Part shown: in pieces, positions 46,064-56,863 of the stretch
Layout: each line of letters begins with the position of its first letter
Numbering within the stretch: position 1 is the first letter of the stretch
Source: Fonsecaea monophora
Lineage: Eukaryota; Ascomycota; Eurotiomycetes; Chaetothyriales; Herpotrichiellaceae
Direction: 5' to 3'
Assembly: GCF_001642475.1 (NCBI RefSeq)
Contig: NW_019173965.1
Coordinates: 124,001-188,000 of the forward strand
Length of the DNA: 64,000 nucleotides
Translations under genes and position numbers: made by a program
Notes under the pieces: model-generated
What the model saw: the letters and a program-made list of their open reading frames with translations, nothing else
Told to the model about the DNA's origin: nothing
The model's database searches: none

Positions 46064-47238
46064 GTTGGAATTGCGCAGTCAAAGAACGCACTCCGGACTC
46101 ACTCCGCAGGAAAGAAAACGTTGAGCGAGACAAAAAAGAAGATCGAGGAGGGTAGCACCGAAGAAGAGCTCGTCCCGCGTCACTCTAGAGAAAAAAGGCA
46201 ATGGTGATCCTTTTGTACCACGCACGGAGCACCATCAGCACCCGTCATGCACGAGCTACCTTGCTCTTTTCATCCTTCTCGATCCGAGGTATAGCTACGA
46301 GGGAATAACAGCTTGCTCAGATGATGACGATGCTGCTCCCCCACGAGCTCGGGATTGACCGAAGGAACCATCACAATTAATCCTCTCGATCGCATTGGAT
46401 GAGAGAAGCTAGGGAGGCGGGTCTTGCTAGACATGGTAGGGAATAGGAAGAAGAGCCGTTTGCTAGCAAGGTAGCAGAGTCGCAGAGGGAAGCAGAGGCT
46501 GGTATAGGGAGCTGCCTGTTCAGGTATTCTTTGTTTGGCGATCAGGGCACGGCTGCTACCCTAAGGTAAGCTTTCTCATTGACAAAGCTTGCTCCAGACT
46601 GTGGCGAAGATAAGAAACAAGTCCCAAGGGCCGATAAAAAGGCTTCCGCAGGCGAGGAGGGGCTTGGTAGGAGCTCTAAGAGGCATCGGGTCGTGGGGAA
46701 AGGTAGCATTGAACCTGAGTTGCCCTGTCGGTGCCCGCCCAAGCTTTTGAGAGGCGAGGCAAACAATGGGTCTGGTGAGCCCTTGATCCCGGCTGCGGGC
46801 GGGAACCAGGTTAATAGTTGGAATCCCGCCGCGTCAGATGATTGGAAGGAGGCCATTTGGTGTCAAGGCACTTCCCATGCTCATCCTCATGGAGATGGCA
46901 GAGATGGCAGAGATATGTGGGAGGGGCACATCAGTAGGTACCTACGGGATAGATAGGAGGGGGAGGTGACCCTCTGCGCAAGTGGCGGAGGCACCCAGGA
47001 CAGGCATCAAGGAGGCGCCTCGCGTATCTCACTATCTCCATCACGTGAGAGCGACAAGTCCACCACCAAGAAACATCACCAAACACGAGGGATATTATTT
47101 GGGAATACATCCATTTTTTTTTTTATCAGCTCAAGATTCGTTTTGCTACCATAAAATCAGAATCGTAAAGTCCTCAAACTCCCCCATATCGTCGAAGCTT
47201 TCAACTGCTGTGTCCACCATATGTTTAGTGCTCACCGA
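46064..47238. other. Intergenic: carboxypeptidase promoter and glycosylase 3' region
   Basis: No gene seen. A 126-codon open frame on plus (46579-46956) has no protein-like features. Confidence 0.55.
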
Positions 47239-49100
47239 CTATGCTTCCTTTTGTCTGAAATCAATCGAAATTTCCTCATAAATAAATTCCTTTTCGTCCA
47301 CAGGATCGTACTCCTCCGCACTAAAATCGCGGATCCAAATCGTTCTCTTCACCCCCGTACCCCTTGCGGCATCAAAGTCGTCGTCGATCTCGTACGTGAC
47401 TTTGACCAGTCCCTGCGCGACACGCTCCTCGTCGCTAGGCTCCTTCTTGGTGACCTGCCTCGGTGGGCTGGTCTGAAGCTTGGCTGGCTTGTTTTCGTCG
47501 GATTTTGGCTGCGGACGTTTGACAAGGAGCTCCAGTGGACAGGTGGTATTGTTGTAGACCCAGCTGGATGGGTTGTTTCGTGCACTGCAGCGCACACAGT
47601 TCCGACGATGGTTCCAGAAAGCCTGGTGGAGGGAAAGCTTGATCTTGTCTGGCAAGACAGTGTCAAGGTGGGTGCACATGACAATCTCGTCGTTACATGA
47701 TTCCGGTACCTAACCGAGAAGCTTTGCCATTCCGGCGACGTGAGTGTCCACGGCAAAGACAGGCAATGACATGTTGAAGCACATCAAGCAGGATGCAGAC
47801 TTGACACCGATCAACGGGAGAGACACAAGGTGATCAAGGAGAGCTTGCTTGCCCTCCTGTCGGTAGATGTCCCAGAAATAGTCGACAGACAGCAGGCCAG
47901 GTACGAAGTCAGAGGCACCTCTCTCGTTGCCATCGTAAAGGACTTCACCAACCCCAAGTGGATCAAGAAGCGCGACATTTCTTTGGTAGACGATGTCAAG
48001 GATGTCTTTGATCGCTTTTGGCTTCTTGTTGGCAAGACCGGCCTTTTTCAGTACCTTTTCCAGCTTTGTCAGACTCTGGACGCGCATGGCGTGATAGTTC
48101 GGCTTCTGTCCTGCGACCCATGTGTGTCCGACGCGATAAGGATATGCAAGGAGCATTGCTTGCTGTGCATCTAGTGCGGCCTCATTCGTGCATGCCTGCG
48201 ACAAGATGACGCGGACGATAGAGTCGACAGAGATGCCGGCGCTTGCATGGAATGGGTTGGTTGGTGTGCCTTCCACTGCGGCAGCCTCATTGATGGCAGG
48301 CTTTTCCTCCTCCAGTATCTCGTAGACCTTGCGGATGTTATACGGGCTCGGTGATGTCCAGTACCACAGATGGTCGTGGCCAAACTGGAATCGTTGGGTG
48401 TTCGTGTAAGGCGTTGCGGGGCGGCGCTTTCTCAGTTTCTTCAAGAACATGCCTAGACCTTTGGATTGAAGAGTGATAAAAGGGCCACGAAGGTCTTCCT
48501 TTGCCTTTCGAATAGCCTTGATCCGGCCCGTGACTGTGCCGTCTCCTCCTCGACCACGAAGTGCGCGACCGGCAGTAGGAATGCTCAGAGCTTGTGTCGT
48601 TGCATGGTCTGGTTCAAACTCGTCCTCGTCCTCCCTATGAGCCTGCTTGCTTTTCTTGGGTGGCGAAGTGTCAAGATCTAAGGAGAGTTAGCTTCGATTC
48701 AAGCAACAACCACTTCACGTCACGAACCTTGATCAGTGGACTCGCGTTTGATCCCCCGGGAAGTGGAAACAGCTTGCTGACGGATTGATTTATTTCGCTT
48801 GGGCCTCTCCTTGATATCGACCTTGGAAGCCACAACAAGATTCGTGCCAGTAACCCCGAATTGCTGAAGACGAGGACCAAGCTTGAAAGTGACAATAAGA
48901 CGACGAGCGCTATTCGATGTCTGGTCAGAAGAAGCGGTGGAAGCGGTGACAATGGTGACGTCTGGCATAGCGACATCTGTGCTGGCACTAGCGGACACGG
49001 TGGTGGAGACTTGTGTGACCTGGGTGGTGATGTTGACTTTGCTGGACCCTTGTGCTCGAGTCGTGCGGCCTCTGGTTTGCTGTGCTCTTGTTGACACCAT
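47239..49100 (-). CDS. HhH-GPD DNA glycosylase with in-frame UAG (candidate recoded gene)
   Basis: Base-excision-repair glycosylase/lyase-like protein of the HhH-GPD superfamily. Exons on minus: 49100-48728 and 48677-47239; intron 48678-48727 (50 bp, GCTAACT branch) joins TDQ to DLDTSPP. Seen: Ser/Thr-rich N-terminus (1-125), basic linker with AT-hook-like RALRGRGG, HhH motif LPLIGVKSASC (about 409-419), catalytic Asp in VDTHV (about 433-437), then LLG. The next codon is TAG (47712-47710), where relatives have Trp of GWVP; the frame continues VPES to TAG at 47241-47239, with a Cys-containing NCVRCSARNN..CPLE segment like family C-termini. Literal product 446 aa; read-through product 603 aa. 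Could be a nonsense allele, sequence error or UAG-to-UGG edited mRNA. Confidence 0.82.
47703..47717 (-). promoter_or_regulatory. Hairpin with the UAG in its loop (candidate RNA-editing site)
   Basis: On the sense strand, UCGGU pairs with ACCGG (four Watson-Crick pairs plus a closing G-U), leaving a five-base loop UAGGU. The in-frame UAG is the first three bases of that loop. The structure is hand-folded from the sequence. Confidence 0.4.
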
Positions 49101-51871
49101 TTTGGAAGCTGGAACTGCAGTTGAAACAAATTCGAAAACTAAAGGAAATCATCTTGTCAGTCTCATGCGAAGTCATTGAACAAGAAGGGGTCAGATGTGA
49201 TGGGGGAAGAAGTTGAGGTAAACAAGTCGGATAGTTGGAAGTCAAGAATCGGCGACAACGACCTGGGGCTGTGTTCCTGACACATGTCGGCGCTGGACGG
49301 TCTCCTGTATAGATGTTGAGCACATGTCGATTGAGGAGCCAGCCTTGTCGTTGTCGGCGCAGCCTCGCTTCTATGGTGAAGTTGTCACATGTCGATTGTC
49401 TGAGGAGACTTGTCAATGCTCATATGCGCGGGGCCTGACTGTGATGGTGAAGACACCCTCAGCCTTGCCTAGGCTCGGCGCTGACCCGCCTTCCTGAATA
49501 AGCAACTCAACGACCAGATTCGGCGGTGTAAACAAAGGCCTGTTGTTGGAGGCCAAAAATGCTGGATGGTTGAAGTCTGTTGCAAGTCGGTCCAACTCGT
49601 GCGGATTTGTCAAGTTGAATCTCTGTCTCAAATCGCAGGACAAATGACGTCTTGAAACTGATACTAGGAAATGCCCTTTCGAAACCTGGGACCTCTTCGC
49701 TGTCGATCTTCGCAGGTCGCCAAAGGGACAAGGGAGGCGGACAATTCCATACCATCCGAATGCTGGGAGATCGATTGTCCAGGATCGGGTGGAATCAGAG
49801 ACAGAAAGAACAATGAAGATGACTTACAAAATCTCAAAGTGACGTTGGTCTGACGTGGAGTAGACCGTGCGAAAAGGTTCAAACGGCGAAAACGGAAAGC
49901 AGTCGAAAACAAATTGCTTCTGTAGATATGGTCGAGGGTGTTGATATGTCAAGGCTAAATCGAAGTAAGTAATGTGAGCGAAGAAGTTGTTGATGGATTG
50001 ACTGAAGGAAAGAAGACGGAGGAAAGAGGGAGGAGGAGAGTGATATATATAGACGATGGGCGACGAGGAGCACATGCTCGCACATGCTCGTCGTCGTCAT
50101 GTCACCGTCTTCCGCCCTCCTTGCTCCTCTCTCCGCTGACAACCGGAGGACACGTGGTCCTTGTGGCCAGGCTCCAGCGCCAGGAAGGTCCACTGCAGTA
50201 ACTTTGCACGGCCTGACACGTGGCAGTGAGGGAGAAGGATAGGCACGGAAGAGCGGTTGAAAGAGCCTTGACGGGAAAGTGACGGACAGGAGAGAACAGA
50301 CTCACAGACAGACCGACCAAACCCTAAGAAAGTCAGCTTCGCCAATGGACAGGGACACAGTCAGAGAAAAGGGCGTACCTCAGAGCATGGAATTGACTGT
50401 TCTCAGAAGCCCTCAGAAGGCCCTTGGCGTACCTTGCGGTATTTGTGATCTGTATATATTCGTGCATGTCAGACTATCAGATAACTAACATGCTCATTGG
50501 CATGGGCAGGTTAAATATATTTTGGCTTTCCAGACTCTAGAAGTGTCTGGAGGAGCAAACTGAAGGGTTCTGTTTGCTATTTGTCTCCGGAGACCTAACA
50601 CCCGTTCCGCCCGGAGCTTGCGACAGACAAACTGCAGAGCGCAAACAGCAACTCCCATGGTGTGGTATTGCTGGGGTATGGAACTCACCAAGGGGAGTGT
50701 CGGGAGGCAGCGTGTTGTGTCAAGTCTTAGGCAGTGTCCTGCAAAAGGTCCATGTCAGCAAGTCGTTCGACACCAATCACAGACGCAAGGCAAATTGCCG
50801 AAGACAGCAACGACGCAGCACCAAGCAAAATGCCTGTCTCAATTGGAACTTGCGAGAGGCAACATACCTTTCTTGCTCAGTCCTTCAGCTGACAGACCGG
50901 TGACGGTGTGGAGTTCTGAGAGGAGGAAGTCGGCAAAGTATTGGACAGTCGGACGCTTAAATATGTACCCCGAAGACGATCCCTCGACGTCACAAGGTAA
51001 CGAAAGAGTAACGAGAACAAGACGTGGTTGAACCTCACTTTTCGACGGTAGAGTAAATGCAAAGTGACGTCCAGTCGATGCCACAGGGTCTCAAATCGGA
51101 CACAATTTGCAAAGCCAATTGTGCGAGATTGATGACGGGCCGGTGACGGGAAAGAATGACAGTATCCGAGTAGTTGGAAAGGATGTTAACGAGAAAGAGA
51201 CAGTGCAACAGAGGTGGAAGTGAGTTGGAAATGCATCGCAGAAGAAGATGAGACTGGAGATGGGGTTCGGGAAATAAGCTTAACTGTTTTGTGGCCGCCC
51301 ATTGGATGTCGAGAGGAGGGGTGGATTGGGGGAGACCGGAACGTGCACAACGATTTCCGCTCCGCCAGCATCGCCCAGGCATCCAAGCCAAGGGCGGAGA
51401 AACCAGGGTCTCGATCGGCGAGATTGATATTGGCTATTTTCCTTCCTGGTAGTCCGAGGACCTGATAGAGGATGGGAAGGAAGAAAGGCCATGAGTTTTG
51501 CTTCAAACAGGGTTGTCCTCAGCAGGAAGCATTTTGCTCGTCTCTGGCCTGTCCATCTTTTGACCCCCACTATGCACAGCTCTGAGACTAACAGACCACT
51601 CTTGTCAGCTCTATCGATGCCATCGCAATGTCCTGTGTTCGAAATATGCAATCAGCGCCACCCCCAATGAACCTGCGCCAGCGCTTTACCGTCCATGCCA
51701 TCGCCACAATACCACCTATAGTCGTGGTAGTTTCGCACACAGAAAAGACAGGCAATTGCCAGGATAACCAGGCTTACTGCATACCCGCAAGAGTTTGGGG
51801 ACGTACCCCAAACCAGCACGGTGCTTTTCTTGAGTGCTAGAGGCATGCCCAGCCTTCCGAAGCCAAAACAT
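49101..51871. other. Upstream region of glycosylase and 3' region of phosphatase
   Basis: No gene I can support. The first part is probably a long leader of the glycosylase gene: a minus-strand TATATATATC lies near 50042-50051, splice-like GTAAGT occurs at about 49825-49830 on minus, and a 75-codon protein-like frame sits at 49413-49640 on minus. CACATGTCG occurs three times (49281, 49321, 49386). The 50.1-51.8 kb part is blank. Confidence 0.45.
50042..50051 (-). promoter_or_regulatory. Candidate TATA element of the glycosylase gene
   Basis: TATATATATC on minus, about 940 bases upstream of the start codon. It would imply a long, possibly spliced leader. Position alone supports it. Confidence 0.25.
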
Positions 51872-52591
51872 TCATCTGACCCCCAATTTCTTGATCTGCT
51901 CTTCATTCTCTGCTTTCCAGGAAGTGTACTCTGGTTTCTCTTTGCCATCGGCGTCGTGAATATTGTAATGGACGAGGCCCCAGAGCTCCAACTGCGTTTG
52001 GAAACCAGGATTCGGTTTCGCCTTTGAGCGACCACACCGAACATATCGCAATGCCGTGTCGAAATCGAGGTTCATTTCTTCCATAATAAACCCAATCACA
52101 ACTGCGACAGATCGTGATATACCTTTCTGACAATGGACAAGAACACCGCCATCGTTGTTCTTGAGGCTTGCTTTGATGAAAGCACAGGCCTCGCCCAGAA
52201 ACTGGAGCAGGTCAACGTTGACGTTATCCCGGAGACTGATCAACTTGAGAACGAAGTCTGCCTCACGGCCAGGGGGCACTTTGGGCTGCTTGTCCGGATT
52301 CTCGATGACGGAGAGGACATATTTGATTCTTGGCCGATTTGGTGCATTGTAGTTGGGGCTGAGGACTGCGGCAGCAGTGTGAATGCTGTCCGACAAGGGT
52401 CAGACAAAGCCTGCGCACATAATGAATGGGGCAGACTTCACTCACTCTGACAGGTACAGATTTGGCAAGATCTTATCTGGGATCAGAGGCGCTGTTGTCG
52501 TGGAAGGGGTGGCGCAAGGACTATTCATCTTGGAGGCTGTTGAGTTGGTGAAAGGACTCTTTATCGGCATGGACTTGGAAACGACACTCAT
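51872..52591 (-). CDS. Dual-specificity protein phosphatase
   Basis: About 219-aa atypical DUSP. Exons on minus: 52591-52446 and 52385-51872; intron 52386-52445 (60 bp, GTGAGT donor, CTGAC branch, GACAG acceptor) joins NLYLS to DIHTAAAVLS, the usual DUSP beta-alpha segment. Seen: N-terminal Ser/Thr-rich leader, PDKILPNLYLSD, VLSVIENP, and the P-loop VHCQKGISRSV (catalytic Cys near 132) matching HCxxGxSRS, followed by GFIMEEMNLDFDTALRYVR. The general-acid Asp loop is in the LRDN/VDLLQF region. The start is uncertain: in-frame ATGs at 52648, 52645, 52591 and further downstream; 52591 has a GCGCC upstream context. The target is unknown. Confidence 0.85.
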
Positions 52592-53718
52592 GGCGCGATG
52601 CTGGTTTGACCGGAGAGATCTGGGTGAAGATATTATGGCCAACATCATGCTCACGCTGCTGTAACAATTTATCAACCCTTTGCCAAGTAGAGGGAGGACC
52701 TTTTTTGCAGGTGGTTTCGCTATGGGTGCGGCAGAAACCGTGGTTCAAACTGACGCTCTTCCTCCTTGTCTATGTCTGGATTTTGTTGACGGTATGGATA
52801 TAAGCCGGAGTCCTGTAACATTTTGGATGCGTTGATTGCAGAAGGGCGAGGACTTCGCCGGGACATCGCGCTGATATACGGGAGCGAGCTTGAGCACCTG
52901 CGCTGACTGTCATAAGGTCACCAAAGGGGACCCACGGGAATGAAGGGAGTGGAAACATGAAGATCCATGAAAGCTAGATACGCGAAAGGAGGATGCAGGA
53001 AACCAGCACGAGGCAGATCAGAGGAAGCCGCTTGGTTCTCTGTGGACACGACCAATTGTATCTATCTTCTTACTAGTCGTCATCCACATTTTCTCCGCCC
53101 CGAAAAGTCTGGGCGTCGCTTCCCGCTGCTGAATCCCCCGGAGAAGGTGATTGACGTAATCGGGTCCAAAATCCCTCCCGCGTCTACTCAGCATCTTGTT
53201 CAAGAATAGCCAATGCAGGCAGCGGGGAGAGTGATTCCATATTTCTCGTCGGTTTTTTTGGATGCAAGTCATAGCACCGCCATTCTCTACCAGCCCCTTT
53301 CTCAATTCCTCCCGAGTTGGATGGCTGAGTAGGGTTTGCGAGATTGTGGAGGAACAGTGGTGGTGCTTCTATCTTCCAAGGTCACACTCGATCGTAATGG
53401 CCGCTCGTTCGGTAATCGAAGCCTTGTATGTGGATGGATAGTCCTCGCACAAGCACCCTCCTAGGCCCTACTAAGCCTGCGATCTTTCTGTAAGCAAATC
53501 TTACTTGTCGGGTGTATCTTTGTGAGCTCTGGTGTGTATACGGCAGATATCCAAGTCAATTTCCTGGAGCATTTCTTCCTGCGTGGCAAAGCCTATATGT
53601 TTCGGGCGCAGTGCTGTTGCATTTGTTCGAGCATGGTCCTTTCTTTTCGCATCTGGTTGGGGCGATGTCTAGTTTCGAAGATTCGGCATATTGGACGACT
53701 ATTCGCTAAGATATTGTC
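52592..53718. other. Intergenic: phosphatase promoter and Nop16 3' region
   Basis: No gene seen. Long open frames on plus around 53522-54253 run antisense to Nop16 and are not protein-like. Confidence 0.6.
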
Positions 53719-54464
53719 TCATGTCATGACGTCTCCGTGGTTTGCCTTCCACTTCTTGATTCTGCGAGCAAGATCGCCTTCGCTCTGTTGCATCGGATTG
53801 AGCTTTCGGTCTCTGACCATGGCTTTAATATCGTCGCCATGCTTCTCCACTAGTTTAGCGATCCATTCTTCTTCCCGATGGCTCTGTTGTCGTGGCCGTT
53901 TCTTCTTTGCCAGCAACTCCGCCTCCTCTGCCGCCTGCGCTTCCAGCTCTGCGACGATGCCACTTGCAGGCTGTGGCCTCGGTTGTTCATCTTCCACATC
54001 CATAATGTCGTTTAAAGGGTCGTTCAGCGGATTGTCATTCGCTGTCTCTGATCGGATGATCCTGAGTATACGGCCTGTCTCCGGGTCTCTCTCAACTTGG
54101 ACTTCTTGCGGGGTCAAGTTGACGGCCAGCGGTCCGGCGATGGCAAGCGAATCTCTTTTCACCTCTTCTGAGTCGGTTGTGTCCTTGGCTGCCTTCTTTT
54201 CGGTCCCGCCTGTCACAGCACTCAGTCTGGAAGACAGGCCCAGTCGCTTATAGTTTTGCGATAAGGTAAGTTTTCGATCCCTGTGGAAGACGTTAGCCGT
54301 GGACAATCTGTAGATGTCGTGAAGCTGCAGACGTACCAACTCTTTGCAATGGTCTCATTCCCCAGAAAATTCACCCTCTTCTTACCGGCTTTTGTCCTTC
54401 CATCCTTTGGCCTTGCTTTCGGGATGGAAGACCTGTTTTTCTTTTTCTGTCGTTCGCGACCCAT
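53719..54464 (-). CDS. NOP16: 60S ribosome biogenesis protein Nop16
   Basis: 229-aa nucleolar protein of the Nop16 family, acting in pre-60S assembly. Exons on minus: 54464-54337 and 54280-53719; intron 54281-54336 (56 bp, GTACGT donor, GCTAACG branch, CCACAG acceptor). The splice rebuilds AKSWDRKLTLSQNYKRLGL, the family signature. Seen: basic N-terminus MGRERQKKKNRS, a middle acidic and Glu/Ala-rich helix (VAELEAQAAEEAELLAKKKR), and a C-terminal basic helix ending KKWKANHGDVMT. It is divergent from the zinc transporter with 697 bp between starts. Confidence 0.92.
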
Positions 54465-55161
54465 TATGATAGGGATTCCTCACAACTTCAGATACAACGA
54501 TGGAGTGTCTGTCCGTTCCAGAGGAATTATTGGCAGTAGCACACCAGTGAACAGAAATTCCGCAGTTTGTACCAAAAATGTTGCTTTTTTAGCCGAGGAT
54601 TTGCCGTTATCGATAACGCCTGGTCAAACCCCTGAATTTCTTATTTTGGCACATCCAGAAGCTGCCGCTTTAAAACCTCGTCGTGCACAACTCATCAGTA
54701 ACCCTGTCCTCTTGAGCATTGATACTGTCAATGCTTGCGTAGCCGGACTTGAAAAGATATTAGGCAGAAGCAATGTCGTTAGTGGTGGACGCGTCCGTCT
54801 ATGAGTGCGAAAGGGATTCCATCTTGCCTTGCTCTGTCCCTCTCCAGACGGAGATAGAGGAAGTCAAAGCTCTAGGTACATGAAGTCATTGGCAGATCTC
54901 CTGTAGATCCAGGGCTATGTGTTAGCTCAAAGGAACGAACAAGGAAGACCGCAGATAGCCTGTCAAGCCTGTCTACCTGTCGCACCTGCCTAAGGACACA
55001 GTTGGAGCGCAGTGCGTGGCTCGCGCGTGCTGCGGTTGAGGACAGGGCGGCGTCATCCTGACCCCTGATGCGGGTGAGCTCACTGCACTTTTACCAATGG
55101 TCCCTCGTCAATACCTGCGTAGTCGCGTGCCGTTTCATCTTACAGTCTGGAGGCAGAAACA
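54465..55161. other. Divergent promoter of Nop16 and the zinc transporter
   Basis: 697 bases shared by two divergent genes. A long plus-strand open frame (54283-54804) overlaps Nop16 and looks spurious. No clear TATA. Confidence 0.55.
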
Positions 55162-56507
55162 ATGGCTACTCTACGTTTCAGACCCTCAAGGATGATCAAA
55201 TACACTATCTACGCACTATTTCTCGGTCTGGTAGTCTCGGTCTGTGCGGAGACTGTCCAAGGCAAGGACACCAGCCTGCTGACAAGGGATGAAATCGAGG
55301 AGAACGTCCAGGTGCGCAAGACCAAATCTCTGACCGCATAGATCAGCGCTGAGGCTTTGAGTGCCAGCAATGTGCCTTTGTGCAAACACTGTCAGAGGCA
55401 AAGGCTAGAAGTAATCCTACACATGCCTCGTTGACGACCCAGCTCTTCGCTGTCCTTTTTCCCTCGTCCTCACCTGCGATCAACGCCCTCCTCGCAACAG
55501 CTTACATCTCGGGCCCTCCGAACTTCCTGCTCGCACTATGTCCCCCCAATATCGACCCGTCGTCGCTCAGTATCATGGTTGCCTTTGCAGTCGGAGGTCT
55601 TCTGGGAGACACGCTCTTTCATTTGCTCCCTGAGATATTTTTGGGCGAGGACGAACATGACCAAGTCAAGTTCGTCATGGTCGAACCGAACCGCAATCTG
55701 CTCCTGGGAGTCGGAATTATAGTTGGACTGGTCACATTCATGGCTATGGATAAAGCCCTGCGCATTGCGACCGGAGGGGACGGCGGCCACTCGCACTCAC
55801 ACTCCCATTCTCACGACGAGAAGCACGAGAATGCCACCAATGGCTCAGCCACAACTACGTCCGCAAAGAAAGGGAAAGCAGCAGATGGCGATGTGAGACA
55901 ACGCAAGGGCCAGAAAGACACCAAGGCCCTTACCCCAGTCTCTTCATCCTCGCCACAAAATCCCTCTGTAAAACTCGCTGGTCTCCTCAACCTAATTGCC
56001 GACTTTACGCACAACATCACCGATGGCCTAGCCCTCTCGTCCTCGTTTTACGCTAGCCCGGCCCTCGGCGCGACCACCACCATGGCCGTTTTCTTCCACG
56101 AGATCCCCCATGAGGTGGGCGACTTTGCGCTGCTGATCCAGTCTGGGTTTTCAAAGCGGAAAGCCATGGGCGCTCAGTTCGTCACGGCGGTGGGCGCCTT
56201 CCTGGGCACGCTGATCGGCATTTTTGTGCAAGAGTACGGCGGCTCCTCCAGCAGCGCGGCCGACGAAGCAACGGCCGGAGCTGGAGCAGGTGGAGGATTC
56301 GGCGGCATCTGGGGCACCAGCCTCTCGTGGGGCGACATGCTCCTCCCTTTCACCGCGGGCACGTTCCTGTACGTAGGCACCGTGGCCGTCATTCCTGAGC
56401 TGTTGGAGACCGGTCCCAACAAAGCCGCCGAGTTGAAAAAGACGGCTCTCCAGTTCGCAGCAATGTTTGTGGGTGCCGCCATCATGTTGGGGATATCATG
56501 GTCGTGA
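55162..56507 (+). CDS. ZIP zinc transporter, KE4/SLC39A7 type (Yke4-like)
   Basis: 429-aa LIV-1 subfamily ZIP protein, probably moving Zn2+ from the ER/Golgi lumen to the cytosol. Exons 55162-55311 and 55368-56507; intron 56 bp. The acceptor GTGCCAG at 55367 is the one that keeps phase 0 and gives NVQ-QCAFVQTL. Seen: N-terminal signal sequence (MIKYTIYALFLGLVVSVCAE), luminal segment, six or more helices, a His-rich loop (SHSHSHSHDEKHE), and the metal motifs HNITDGLALSSSFY (about 265) and HEIPHEVGDFALL (about 294) typical of KE4. Gly/Ala-rich loop near 340. Confidence 0.93.
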
Positions 56508-56863
56508 ATTGCGGAGTCGAAAAGTTTCAACCCTATACACATTACATAGAAGAAATAAGACGTCGGATCCAGGGCTGGGTTACATGTGTTTATACCGTAC
56601 TCGGGTAGTCGCCAATCTAGCATGATGTTGGACTTACCTTGACGTTTTCTCAGAGCAGCTGAGGATTTCTACTTCTGTAGGATACGCATGAAGCGAGCGG
56701 CATGGGAGGATCGAGATCGACAATGTATATGAGGTGAAGCTATGAGGATCATGAGAGTACTTCATATCCTCTCTTCTCTCAATTTGTTCTCTACCTTCGC
56801 TCTGGTCCAGCTAGTGTCACCCACCCACCCATCCACCCACTGTCCGGTGTGTCTCTGCTGACT
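56508..56863. other. Intergenic between convergent ZIP and ALDH genes
   Basis: 356 bases, 3' regions only. A short CCAC/CCAT repeat near 56820-56840. No other feature seen. Confidence 0.6.

Noticed and set aside
46579..46956. 126-codon plus-strand frame upstream of the carboxypeptidase
   Set aside because: Composition looks non-coding and it matches nothing I recognise.
47706..47735. A mini-intron that would remove the UAG of the glycosylase gene
   Set aside because: The only nearby GT..AG pairs give spans of about 29 nt, below any plausible intron, and they would delete residues that match the family. The frame on both sides of the UAG already agrees without splicing.
53522..54253. 243-codon open frame on plus
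   Set aside because: It lies exactly antisense to Nop16, whose frame, splice and family match are clear; the antisense translation is low complexity.
54283..54804. 173-codon plus-strand frame
   Set aside because: Overlaps Nop16 exon 1 in antisense and has no family-like segment.
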